A stretch of 64,000 nucleotides of DNA from Blasia pusilla. Taxonomy: Eukaryota; Marchantiophyta; Marchantiopsida; Blasiales. The notes beneath the pieces are model-generated. The model made no database searches, had not been told where the DNA came from, and saw nothing but the letters and a program-made list of their open reading frames with translations. Below, piece by piece: positions 10,761-22,351 of this stretch. Positions within the stretch are counted from its first letter, which is position 1; every line of letters begins with the position of its first letter. The position numbers were made by a program, and so were the translations under genes. The stretch spans positions 12,028,001 through 12,092,000 of the forward strand of contig CM114274.1 of assembly GCA_050084515.1 (NCBI GenBank), given 5' to 3'.

Positions 10761-11072
10761 TATTGAAGATTGAGTTATATTCAAGGTCATGAGACACCTT
10801 AACTGCTATATTTGGTACTCACACGAAGTAGGAAAGCTTAATCTTGGTTAGTCAGTTAAGTATGATTATCCTAACTAGGGTTAGTTAATCACAATTAATC
10901 TAACTCAAGACTATGGTTAAGGGTAGGGTTAGGGTTGCTTGTACATACCCTATATAATTGAGAAGAGGACCAGCCTCCACTCATTCTCTCATTGCAAATT
11001 TTGTTCTCCATGGTGGTGTGTGTGTGTGCGAGCCGTTTTCCACCAATTATGTTTGTTTAGCAGTTTTCCACA
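10761..11072 (+). repeat. Copia 5' LTR
   Basis: The 312-bp LTR starts TATTGAAGATTG and ends TTTTCCACA. It contains a telomere-like AGGGTTAGGGTT run, a likely TATA box (CCCTATATAATTG near 10948) and a short TG microsatellite. The start is fixed by the purine tract that precedes the second LTR and by the ATATT target duplication. The ends are therefore TA...A rather than the usual TG...CA. Confidence 0.85.
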
Positions 11073-11084
11073 TGATATCAGAGC
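11073..11084 (+). other. Copia primer-binding site
   Basis: TGATATCAGAGC follows the 5' LTR directly. It is one base away from TGGTATCAGAGC, the usual plant copia primer site matching the initiator tRNA-Met 3' end. Confidence 0.8.
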
Positions 11085-11589
11085 GGGAGGAGAACATCAG
11101 TTGAAATTCTTGGTGTTTGAAGAGAGAAGAGAGGCAAGAGAAGGCACAATTTTAGTTTGGGAGAAGGAAATTTTATTAAGAGCTCAATGGATGCAGATTT
11201 CAGGTGGAGTTTTGATGGTGATGAACCTTTGGAGGTATTTTTTAGGGCTTTTCCGGTCGATTCAACCGTCTGGGTCTGCTTCGTCTAGAACGATGCTAAA
11301 ATCTGGTTCTAAATATCTTGTAGAGCTTGTCAAGAGCTCTCAAACGCTCCCAAAATCGCTCGATTCTGACACTCTGAGCTCCTGCAACAACAATTTCAAT
11401 ATAGGAAAGTGCAATTAGTGAAGAAAAGTTGTGAAGTTTGCTCTCTACAAGCCAATTTCGACTAGTTCTTTCATACAGTTGATCAATTTTTGGTAAATTT
11501 CAGGTCGATTTCTATGTAGGAGTGGTCTATGCTTCAATTGGAGTAGTAGAAAGCCTGAAATTACATTTTTGTGAGTGAAATCGTTTATC

Positions 11590-12290
11590 ATGGAGTATTC
11601 CTCAGCAGCAATCACAAGCGAGAAACTAGACAAGCATAATTACAATATCTGGAAGTTTCGCATGAGGCCTGGGATGCATTAGAAAAGTTGTTCCAGACAT
11701 CTACAAAGGCCAGAAAGCTTCAATTGAAACATCAATTGAATGAAGTGAGGAAAGGATTGCAGAGCATCAATGATTATATTTTGAATATCAAACATATTGT
11801 TGATCAGTTGAATAGCATTGGAATGACACTAGAAGATGATGATCAGATTTTATTCACTCTTCAAGGGCTTCCAAAGGATAACAAGTCCTTTGAGACCTCT
11901 ATCTCTATGAGAGAGAAGTATCCAACCTTTCAAGAGTTAGTTCCTTTATTGATCAGTGAAGAGATGCGTCTGGTAGGCAGCAATAGCTTGTGTAGTCTGC
12001 AAGAGAATGCGCTATTTGCAGGTTATGGATCAAACAGAGGCATGGGTCGTGGCACAAACTTCCGTGGTCGTGGTGGATATCAAGCATATGGAGGAAGAGG
12101 CACTCAATATAACGCCACTCAATGAACTACGAACGAGTACCAAACATAATCACAAGGTGGTGATTGTGGAAACCGTCGAGGTCGAGATCAGCAGCAGAGG
12201 GTCCCTGGATCTTGCAATTACTATGGGATAAATGATCACTATGCAAAGTTTTGCTTCAAGAAGAAGTCAGATATGAGAATATGAGCCTTA
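11590..12290 (+). pseudogene. Copia gag, internally deleted
   Basis: Gag begins at 11590 with MEYSSAAITSEKLDKHNY, the usual copia gag N-terminus (bind, then the KLDGxNY-like motif and W). After FRMR the frame breaks at about 11661 and continues in another frame as AWDALEKLFQTSTKARKLQL. The intervening 60-70 residues of a normal copia gag are missing, so this is a deletion with frameshift. A Gly/Arg-rich segment follows at 12010-12110. A zinc knuckle lies near 12213-12255 and reads CNYYGINDHYAKFC, with the second Cys replaced by Tyr. The protein would have formed the virus-like particle. Confidence 0.8.
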
Positions 12291-12305
12291 CAACAATAAA
12301 ACTAT

Positions 12306-13868
12306 GTGGAACAACATCACCAAGAGCAGTACCAAGAACAACAACATTCACAAACAGAACATCTCTTGGTCCTGACTCATCATATGGGAGCAATGGTCAA
12401 GAAAGACTCGACAGTAAATTGGTACATTGACTCCAGTGCATCAAATCACATGACCTCACAAGCAAAATGGTTCAGTAGTTTGGAGCCGGTGAAAGATCCT
12501 GCAATTGTGCTCAGAGGAGATAACACTCAACATCATATCACACATACCGATAAAGTTCCAATAGCATCATACGGTCTTTGTGCTCTTGGAAATGTTCTCT
12601 ATGTTCCTACCATTGCAAGAAATCTGATCTTTGTAGGACAGATAGTAGAACAGGGTTATAAAGTGAAGTTTAACGCATATGGTTGTTTCATTGAAACTAT
12701 GGATAACCAGATTACGATAGCCAAAGGAACTAGATCTGACAGAATGTTCAAATTAGATGTTTCTATGCCAAAGATTCAAACAACAATGTATGGTCAAACC
12801 GGACAACAAGTCACAGATCTAAATATGTGGCATAAAAGAATTGGACATATGAATCTTCAAAGATTAGAGAGTCTTTCATCATCTAATATAGTAATAGGAC
12901 TCCCTAAATTAGTGAGTCCTACTACGTTAGAGGTATGTCCTTCTTGCCAATTTGGAAAATAAGCTAGATTTCCTTTTCCAAAGCAAGGTAGAAGAGCATC
13001 CAAGATATTGGAGTTGATCCATAGTGATGTGTGGACAACATCACAACATAGCCTTAGTGGTTGCCAGTATTTTGTTTCATTTATTGATGACTTTTCTAGG
13101 TATATGTGGGTATACTTTCTGAAAGCCAAGTTAGAGGTATTCTCAGTGTTCCAAACATTCAAAGTTTTAGTAGAGAAGCATACTAGACAACACATTCTGA
13201 AATTGCGTTGTGACGGAGGAGGAGAGTATCTTTCAACAGAGTTTGATGACTATTTACGTCAGAATGACATCCAACGTCAAGTGACTTGCCCTTACACTCC
13301 ACAACAAAATGAAGTGGATGAGAGGAAGAATCGATATATTGTTAAAGCGGCACGAGCTATGCTGAATGAGAAAAATATGCCTAAGGTGTATTGGGCAGAG
13401 GCTGTAGCATGTGCAGTCTTCTTAATCAACCTTACTCCAATAGCATGAGTTTATGATAAAACTCCATTCGAAGTCTTCACAGGAAGTAAACCTGATTTTT
13501 TCTTCTTGAAAGTACTTGGCTACATTTTCTATGCTCATATTCCTTCTCAGAGACGTCAGAAATTAGACCCCAAGTCTGAAAGATGTATCTTCATTGGCTA
13601 TGCTGATGGAACTAAGGGATATAAGTGCTACATTCCATCCTCTATGCAGCTTATTATTAGTCGGGATGTTGTCTTTGATGAGCTAAAGTCATGGTATGCT
13701 CCATCTGAGCCTATGCCACCTCTAAACTTGTGTGGTGAGGGGGAGAATATGACTATAAACCAACAAACATTATCTTCAACTTCCCCAAGTACTAGTGCAG
13801 GATTAGGAGAGGTCTTAGATTCATCAGTTAAATCTATGAGTCCATGGACGGGAAGAGTACATATTTAG
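12306..13868 (+). pseudogene. Copia protease and integrase region
   Basis: The protease active site is WYIDSSASNHMT (near 12420), with DSS in place of the copia DSG. The pre-integrase zinc region includes WHKRIGHMNLQRL and CPSCQFGK (about 12830-12960), and a TAA follows at 12961. The integrase core has HSDVW (first Asp, 13020), CDGGGEYLS (second Asp, 13210) and QQNEVDERKNR (catalytic Glu, about 13310). A TGA at 13446 interrupts it, and the later GKS/RCIFIGY block (13570-13610) is intact. The frame is otherwise continuous, so most lesions are point nonsense changes. Confidence 0.85.
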
Positions 13869-14006
13869 TCTGTTGACACTAGTCAGAGCTTGAGTCAAGT
13901 GTCAAAGGCATCTACCTCTGAACAACAACTTCATAGATGAAGTAGAGTTACACATCCAGTTCATAGATTCATAAATAGATATTTCCTTGCGACACATCAT
14001 GCATAT

Positions 14007-15587
14007 ATGATAACTACCCTTCAAGAGCAAGAGCCGAGTTGTTTTGAAGAAGCTGTAAATAAAGCCGAATGGATTGAAGATATGGAGGAAGAGCTTGTTG
14101 CATTAAGACATCAACAAACATGGGAGCTGGTTGATATACCTTTCGGTAAGGAAGCTATTGGTTGCAAATGGGTTTACAAAATCAAGCACAATCAATATGG
14201 TACAATTAACAGATACAAAACGAGATTGGTGGCTAAGTACTATGCACAACAATGTGGTATCGATTATGAGGAAACATTTAGCCTTGTTGCAAAGATGGCG
14301 ACTACGAGAACAGTGGTTGCAGTTGTAGTAAGTAAGAAGTGGAGATTACATCACATGGACGTCAAGAATGCCTTCTTGAATGGAGATCTATATGAGGAGT
14401 TATATATGACTCAACCATCTAGATACGAGTATCCCAAGTTTCCATTTTGCGTATACAGGTTGAAGAAAGCTCTATACGGGCTCAAACAAGCTCCAAGAGC
14501 TTTGTATGGCAAGATTACATACGTCCTACAAGAGTTGGATTTTAGGGTATGTGATTCTGACTCCTCGTTATATATCTTGAGAGGACAAGATCATACATTT
14601 CTCATTGTGTTGTATGTTGACGATCTCTTGATTACTGGGAGTACTGAAGAAATGGTACAATAAGTCAAGCTTAAGTTATAAGCACAATTTGATATGAAGG
14701 ACTAGGGAGAACTCAAGTACTTCCTTGGTATTGAGTTTATCAAGGTTGGAGAGAGCATGTGGTTACTACAACGATAATATGCTCTTCATATACTTTCAAA
14801 ATATGGTATGACGACTTGTAAGCCAATCTCTATACCGTTGGACCAGAGCATGAAGCTAAGAGTGGATGAAGGAGAGTTGCTTGCAGATTCTAATATGTAC
14901 AGGCGCATGGTTGGAGGTTTGATCTATCTAACTATAACCAGACCAAATTTGAGCTACGTTGTTGGCCTAGTGAGCCAATTTATGCAAGCACCTTGAAAAT
15001 CTCACCTTGATGCTGTGAGGAGGATTATGCGGAATATGAAATTCTCTATTCAATTCGGGCTTCAATTTGAACCTTCTCCGAGTTTTCAATTACAGGGATT
15101 CACAGATGTTGATAAGGCAGGAAGCGTGTCTGATCGACACTCCACATTTGGTTATTCATTTACTTTGGGAAGTGCAGCTATAAGTTGGGCTTCAAAGAAG
15201 CAACCTATAATTGCTTTATCTTCAACAGAGGCTGAGAACAAAGGAGCAACCAATGCAGCATGTGAGGTAGTGTGGCTTCATTGATTACTTGTTAAGATTG
15301 GTGTTAGTAACTTAGGACCTAGTGTAATATATGCAGGCAATATTAGTAGCATCAATCTTGCTAATAGCCATGTGTTTCATGCTCGTACAAAGCATGTTGA
15401 GATGCACTATCATTTTATCAGAGAAAAAATGCTTGCAGGAGAAATTGATCTTATGTATATAGGTACAGATAAGTAAATTACTGATATCTTTACAAAGGCA
15501 TTGTCTAGAGATAAGTTTGAGATGTTTAGAAAGGATTTAGACGTTAGAGATATCGATATGAGCTTGAGGAGGAGTATTGAAGATTGA
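14007..15587 (+). pseudogene. Copia reverse transcriptase and RNase H region
   Basis: RT starts EQEPSCFEEAV. It has NAFLNGDLYEELYM, YGLKQAPRAL and an intact catalytic LYVDDLLITG (about 14605-14635). Stops occur at about 14661, 14679, 14704, 14776 and 14994. RNase H includes SSTEAENKG (about 15220), where most relatives have STEAEY, and ends near 15587 with LRRSIED, overlapping the start of the 3' LTR. Many of the stops replace codons one C-to-T or G-to-A change away (CAA, TGG, CGA). Confidence 0.85.
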
Positions 15588-15896
15588 GTTAGAATCAAGT
15601 TCATGAGACACCTGAACTGCTATATTTGGTACTCACACGAAGTAAGGAAGCTTAATCTTGGTTAGTCAGTTAAGCATGATTATCCTAACTAGGGTTAGTT
15701 AATCACAGTTAGTCTAACTCGAGCCTATGGTGAAGGGTAGGGTTAGGGTTAGGGTTGCTTGTACATACCCTATATAATTGAGAAGAGGACCAGCCTCCAC
15801 TCATTTTCTCATTGCAAATTTCGTTCTCCATTGTGGTGTGTGTGTGTGTGTGTGAGTCGTTTTCCACCAATTATGCTTGTTTAGCAATTTTCCATA
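15566..15896 (+). repeat. Copia polypurine tract and 3' LTR
   Basis: The purine tract GAGGAGGAG (15566-15574) directly precedes the LTR (15575-15896, 322 bp). The LTR has the same start as the 5' copy and ends TTTTCCATA. The two LTRs differ by scattered point changes, one extra GGTTAG telomere-like repeat and a longer TG run, so the insertion is not recent. Confidence 0.87.
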
Positions 15897-17928
15897 ATAT
15901 TGAGAAGACCGATAATGGGGCATCCTTTCCAATTGCATACCGATTGGAGCATGTTGGGGCTTGGAGTTGTGCTCACCCAACATGACGATGGTGGTAGAGA
16001 TTTCATGGTGGCTTATGCTAGTCGCTCGAACAACGCTGCAGAGGTAGAGTATAGCTCGTATGAGGGTGAGTGCTTGGCTGTAGTGTGGGTTGTTGCACAT
16101 TTCAGATGTTGTCTATTTGGCAATCCCTTTACCATCATTACTGATCATCCACCACTTAAGTGGTTGATGGAGTCCGACAAGCTTACATGGAAGCTTGCGA
16201 GATGGGCTCTTTTGTTGCAAGAGTATAACTTCTAGGTGGTGCATAGACCTGGGACGCTCAACTAGGATACAGATGGTTTAAGCCGTAACCCATGTCCGAA
16301 TCAGCGTGATGCGACTGGAGCTCGTTGGCATGGTGAGAGTGATGAAGAGTTGGTGCCGGGATGGCATGCGTCAGCCTATTTGGGCTTATTGGTTACGGAG
16401 AGCCAGATACCTGAGACTTCGATGGCAAGGTCTGATGGAGAGTCCTTAGATCCAGAGACCGATGAGGAGACAACAAGTGGACGAGACATTCACGACGATG
16501 GAGTGGTCTTGGAATACCTGAGTACTGGAAGCGTCACCAGCACAGTGAGTGCTAGAGAGCGGGATTGGATCTTAGAGCAAGCTAGACGGTTTCGATGAGA
16601 GGAGACATATGTGTTGCGAGTGTGGGAGGATGGTAGAGTGCGTGTAGTGCCTCAGCCTTCGCAGAGAGCACATTTGGTGCGTCATATCTACAAGGAGTTG
16701 GGTCATTTTGGAGTGAAGCGGACGTACAACTTGCTCATGATTCAGTATTGGTGGCGAGGCATGCAGACTGACGTTTAGCAGTTTGTTGCCAGATGCATGG
16801 TGTGTGATCGAGTCCGAGCATCGTTCAATGCTCCGACTCCACACTTGCATATACTTCTAATTATGGGTTTAGTTTATAGATGGAGTTTGGATTTTGCAAG
16901 ACCTTTTCCTTTGACGGAGGGCCATAGTCGTTCTGTATTGGTGATGATCGAGCACTTCTCGAAGTGGATAGAGTTTGTTGCATTGCCTGACAAAGTGAGT
17001 GAGGGAATAGCGTATGGCTTCCTAGATTGAGTGTTGAGTCATTACGGCGTACTAGTTGAGGTGTTGACAGACCAGGGTACAAAGTTCAATGGGGAGTTTC
17101 AGGCCTTGTGTGATCAAGCACTGATCGACCACCGCACTACTTTACGAGATCATCTTGAGGCGGATGGACTAGCGGAGTGGGTTGTGCAGACGGTAAAGAG
17201 AGGATTATGCAAGTATGGCTTGTAGAGAGGTCACCTAGGAGATTGGGACCTCCAGTTTCCGTGGTTGGCTATCGGATACAAATTCAGCACGCACGCATCC
17301 TTAGCGTCTTTCTCACCATACTTGCTTTTGTATGGTCGAGAACCAGATTTACCTGCGGCCATTCGTCGAGATATTGGTGAGGTGTTGAACCTTGATGACC
17401 CTGATGTATGGATACGAGCATGTTCTCAGAGGTGCTGAATTGTTTTAGAGAGTGATGCCCATGGCATTTGAGAACTTGGCAATTGCACAACATCGGGATA
17501 CATTGAGGTATGCGACTATATGGGTAGGTGGTTATCGACCTACTATCCGGAGGTTTCATCAGGGAGACTATGTCTACTTGCAGATGACGGCACCCACGAC
17601 GTTGGATGTAACTACAAGACGTACCATCTTGAGAGTGCCTTAGGTTTTGCCATCAAGTGTTCTCTTATTGGAGGGACGCGATGGTATGGTTTGGAAGGAC
17701 CATGTGCGTAACTGTGTGTCGTGTCACCTTATGAATATTTACGGTACATTTGACCCAAGCTTAGCAGTAGGTCCTGCACGCTTGCAATGTATGTTGTATG
17801 GTTCTACCCGCGGTGCGGCCACTATGCTAGTCTGTGATGGATGTTCGAGAGGATGGCATATGGCATGTTTGACGCCATCTCTCACTAGGATTTCTCAAGG
17901 ACGATGGATATGTCCTAGATGTATATAG
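15897..17928 (+). pseudogene. Gypsy G1 RNase H, integrase and PHD finger
   Basis: The frame resumes as ILRRPIMGHPFQLHTDWS (RNase H start). It continues through the RNase H body and a spacer (16350-16598) to the integrase zinc region (near 16690-16800, HIYKELGHFGVKRTY then C-x-x-C around CMVCDR). The core follows, with WSLDFARPFP (16890) and EVLTDQGTKFNGEF (17055). Near 17760-17928 lies a PHD-type zinc finger: MLVCDGCSRGWHMACL followed by W-I-C-P-R-C. It sits where plant gypsy elements of the chromovirus group have a chromodomain. The first Cys pair is partly lost (QCMLYG). Stops lie at about 16235, 16265, 16597, 16779, 17028 and 17223, so the copy is dead. Confidence 0.85.
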
Positions 17929-18110
17929 CATAGGTAATTCTACATTCCGACTTATATCTGTGACATGGATGACAAGAAGACGACTAACGATAGGACCACA
18001 TGAGCACCTGACCTTCTTGCTTTTAGCATCTGAGAGATATATGTCATGGTAGGTAGGGATAGATGTCTATCTGGAGTTAGAGGGACCTAACCACCATCTA
18101 AGAGGGCGAT

Positions 18111-18890
18111 TGGAAATATTTTGGTATTTCTTCTTTCGTTGTTTGGATACCATAAGTTAGCATGGGATCGTGCGTGTTTGTGTCTATGTTCGGTGACAGC
18201 GATGTATATTGTGTAGCGATGTATATGCGTACAATAATTATCACATTTTTTAGGATAGATCGGTGAGATCTAGTAGAGCGCCTTTGCAAGTAGTGGAGGA
18301 TAGGCTCAGGAGGTCGAGGATGAGCTATTGAGGCCCCGGGAAACGTGAGAGAACTGAGTTCCCCTTCGATTCGACTCATTTAGAGCCATATTGAGGAACT
18401 TACTATTTTAAATAAGTACTATGTTGAGTATATAGTTACATTTATATTTTTGGGAAGTGGCCCAGGACCTCCTACATCAAGTCAAGAGCCAAGGAGGTGA
18501 CTTGGGAGCATAGGTTACCATGGAGAGAGCTTGGGAGAGGGGGAGGGTATACCTCATGGAGTGAGAGCTTGAGAGCTCATTCTCTCTTTGTTGAACCTCT
18601 TGGCATGCAGCGGCAGAGCTATGGTCTTGCTTGCCTTGTGTGTGTAACCCAAGCCTTTCATTAAGAGAGTGGGTTTGGTTCTGATATTGAGAGAGACATG
18701 TGAGAGTGCACACATTTCAGAGCTATGGTGTTGAGAGAGATTGGATCTTGGTTTAAGTGGAGATATTTTGGTACTTCTTGTCTTGTTGTTTGGATGACAT
18801 AAGTTAGCATGGGATCGTGGGTGTTTGTGTGTGTGTTTGGTGACAGGGATGTATATTGTGTAGAGATGTGTATGCCTACGAGAGGCACGA
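18111..18890 (+). repeat. Gypsy G1 3' LTR
   Basis: About 780 bp aligns with the minus-strand copy at 22352-23104. It starts TGGAAATATTTTGG after a purine-rich AGAGGGCGA. A block of about 120 bp (ATATTTTGGTACTTC... to ...GTGTATGC) is repeated near both ends of the LTR, at 18111 and again near 18757. The right boundary is approximate. Small frames inside are not genes. The sequence 18891-18969 to its right matches nothing else in the window. Confidence 0.7.
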
Positions 18891-18969
18891 CAAGCTCTAA
18901 TGGGAGCCGTGGATACCTAAGCAGCATGTCTGTGCCATAGAGAGACTTCTCCATTTCCGTGTAATCTTG

Positions 18970-21900
18970 GTCTCTACTCTATGTACATCTAGGGCATACT
19001 CATCATCCTTGAAGAATCCTAGTGAGAGGTGGCATTAAAGATGTCATGTGCGATCCTCTCGAACGTCCATCACAAACTAGCATATTAGTCGTATCACGGA
19101 TAGAACCATACAACACACAACACAAGCATGCAAGAACTACTGCTATGCTAACATCAATTATACCATCAATGTTAGGAAGCTGATCGATATTACGCATAAT
19201 TATATATGCCCATGGTCCTTCTAAACCATACCATTGCGTCCCTCCAATAAGGGAACATCAAATGGCAAGATTCATGCACTCTCAAGATGGTGCGTCTTGC
19301 CGTCATATACAACATTGTAGGTGTTGTTTGCTGCAAGTGGACATAGTCTGCTTGATGAAACCTCCGGATCGTTGGTCAATAACTACCTCCCCAAATAGTC
19401 ACGTACTTCAAAGTATCCCGATGTTGTGCAATCGCCAAATTCTCAAACGTTATGGGCATAACTCTATTAAATAACTTAGCACTCCGAGAACATGCTTACA
19501 TCCATACATCAAGTTCATCAAGGTTCAACACCTCACCAACATTGCAATGAATGGATGTAGGTAAATCAGGCTCTCGACCATAAAGCAACAAGTACGGTGA
19601 GAAAGATGTTAAGAATGCTTGTCTATTGAATCTATCTCCCATCGCCAACAACGACAACTCTAGGTCCCAATATCCTAGATGACCTCTCTACAAGCCATAC
19701 TTGCGTAAATCTCTCTTCACCGTGTGAATAACTCTCTCTGCTAGTCCATCCACTTCATGATGATCTTGCGAAGCAGTGCGGTGATCAATCAACGCTTGAT
19801 CACACAAGGCTTGAAACTATGTGGGAAAATTCATATCGTGATCTATCAACATCTCATCTAGCTAGTGTGCCATGATGACTCAACACTAGATCTAGGAAGG
19901 CATATACTACTCCTTCACTTGCTTTGTCCAACAATGTAACCTACTCTATCCACTTCCAGAAGTGCTTGAATATCTCTAAGACATAACAACTATGACGCTT
20001 TGTCAAAGGTAAAGGTTTTGCAAAATCCAAACTCCATCTATAGCCTAAACACTTAATCAAAAGTGGATGTAACTATGGATTTAGAGCATTGAATAATTCT
20101 TGGACTCGATCACATACCATGCATCTGGCAAGAAATTTTTTAACGTTGGTTTGCATGCCGTGCTACTCATATTGTATCTAGAGCAAGTTATACGTCTGCT
20201 TCACTCCAAAGTGACCCAACTCCTTGTAGGCATGCTAGATCAAACGTGCTCTCTGCAAAGAATAAGGCACTAATTGTACTTTACCATACTAGCACTCATT
20301 GTGCTCAAGATATTTCCAATATGCAGATACTCCAAGACTATTCCATCCTCATTGATATCTTGGCCACAAGTCACCTTCTCACTGGCCTCTCGATCTAAGG
20401 GCTCTCCATGAGACCTTGCCATCAAAGTCTCCCCACTCTGGCTCATCATAGCCAACAAGCCCAAATAGACTGCCGCGTGCCATCCACACACCATCTCCTC
20501 ACCACTCTCTCCATGCCAACAAGCTGTAGTTGCATCTCGCTGACTTATGCATGGGTTGTGGCTCAAACTATCTCCATCTTGAGTGAGCATCCCAAGTTGA
20601 TTTTCCCCCTGAAAATCATACTCCTGCAACAATACAACCCACCTCGCAACCTTATATGCTTATGGGACTCTATCAACCACTTAAGTGGTTGATAATCAAT
20701 AATAATGATAAATGGATTGTCTAATAAATAATACCTGAAATGCATAACAATCCACATGCATTCCATCCAAACACTCATCCTTAAACAACCTATACTTTGT
20801 CATTGCAACATTTTTCTTGAGACTAGCATAAGCCACCACAAATTCTATATCCTCATCGTCATGGGGTGAGCATTCCTCCAAGCCGGATCATGCTTCTATA
20901 TTTATGTAATTGGAAAAGACGCCCCTTAATGCTCTCATCTCCGTGAGCAATTGAAATGCTCTCTCTTGCTCATCCCCCCACTTCCACTTGTGATCCACCA
21001 TGGTTAACAAGGTTAGTGGCTTTGCAATCAAACTAAAACCCTTGATGTGTTATCAATAGAAGTCTGCAAATCCCATGAATCCACCAATTTGACTCACATC
21101 TATAGGCCGTAGAATGTATGAGATATCCTCTACCTTTGTCTTTCTAAATACCAAGGACACTTGGGTATATAGTATGACTCAAGTACTCTATCTAGTTTTA
21201 GAAGAACTTGCATTTCCGTGGATGTAGCTTCAACCCATGTAACTGCAATCGTCAAAACATCTCTTCTAGATGTCGCTCATGCTCCTCAACCAAGGCACTC
21301 AAGACTAAGATGTCATCAATATAACATATAGCAAAATCTAGACCTGCCAAGATCCTATCCCTAGCCCTCTGAGACTCTCACGGGGTGTTCTTCAACCCAA
21401 ATGGTAAGAACCGCCACTCGTACAAACATTCCTTCCCATGAGGATCAATGTCCCAAAAGATCTCTTCAGAAGTGGGCATGGCAAACCTATCATACTTTGT
21501 CTCCCGATTGATCGGTCGGTAGTCTCCACATGCCTGTCTATCCCTCCTGTTGCCATGCACATCCTTCTTGGCAGGCATGATAGTGGCAAATGCACACTCT
21601 CCACACAACATATCCACTAGTCCTACTCCAACCAAGTCTTGGCTCTTGCTCCAAATCAAGACCCTTTCCATATCACTATACCTATAGGGTTGTCAAAAGA
21701 TTGGCGTGTTGTTAGATTACTCAATGTGCGTGGATGTGTGGACCCTTGAGAGTACCCAAATTATTCATAGTGATGTAAAACATATCCTATATCTCCTAAG
21801 GAGCTAATGTAACTGACGTCTATCTCTCCTTGTCAACTTAGAGCCCAAATTTGGTTCCTAAGTCTCCACCATGACTACTATATATAGGACTCTCTTGCAT

Positions 21901-22345
21901 GGATATTTTTAGTTGCTATGATGCAACCCTATCTCGAAAAAACATACTCAAGTCCTCCCTTACAACCAATTCATAATTCTCATCTTCTTGGTCTACAAGA
22001 TATTGTACCACGCTCGATGTTGTGGCTACCATCTCTCGGTGTACCTGCAAAACATCCCAAGAAGTTTAAGTGGGTCTCTCTCAATCACGTGTGATGTGTA
22101 GATCTCCTCAGGTCTGGCCCCTAGCCACTGCCTAAACCATCTCGATAGGCATGGAGCTCATAAGTACAACAATCATGACATGTTGCAACCTCATCCAACA
22201 TTGCTCAACTATTTCTAAGCTGACAATCCATATCAAGCAGTTCAGATCCATCTCTTGAGCCAAGAGAGGACGTCATGCTGCCTCTAATAGTAACAATATT
22301 TATGTCACTCCTGTGGAAAATTCCATCGCCTGATTTCACTCATCA
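18970..22345 (-). mobile_element. Gypsy G2, truncated at both ends
   Basis: On the minus strand this fragment begins inside the methyltransferase region (motif IX, near 22320) and runs through RT (21378-21671), RNase H (20270-20881) and integrase (19480-20230) to a degraded PHD finger (19003-19197). The RT has an internal deletion of about 80 bp: MPTSEEIFWDID joins HGKECLYEWRFLP directly, so the SSLD catalytic segment present in G3 is gone. It has no LTR of its own on either side. To the right it abuts the LTR of G3, in head-to-tail orientation. Confidence 0.75.
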
Positions 22346-22351
22346 ACCGTG

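Larger units (their letters stand above)
10761..15896 (+). mobile_element. Ty1/copia retrotransposon nested in gypsy G1
   Basis: This 5.1-kb element has two LTRs (10761-11072 and 15575-15896), a tRNA-iMet type primer site, gag, protease, integrase, RT and RNase H in the copia order, and a purine tract before the 3' LTR. It is flanked by a 5-bp direct repeat ATATT (10756-10760 and 15897-15901), and removing it rejoins the G1 reading region. It carries stops in every domain plus a deletion in gag, so it is dead. It is younger than G1, into which it inserted. Confidence 0.93.

Noticed and set aside
18891-18969. Primer-binding site after the G1 LTR
   Set aside because: No match to a tRNA 3' end is visible, and G1 has its LTR at the 3' side, so none is expected.
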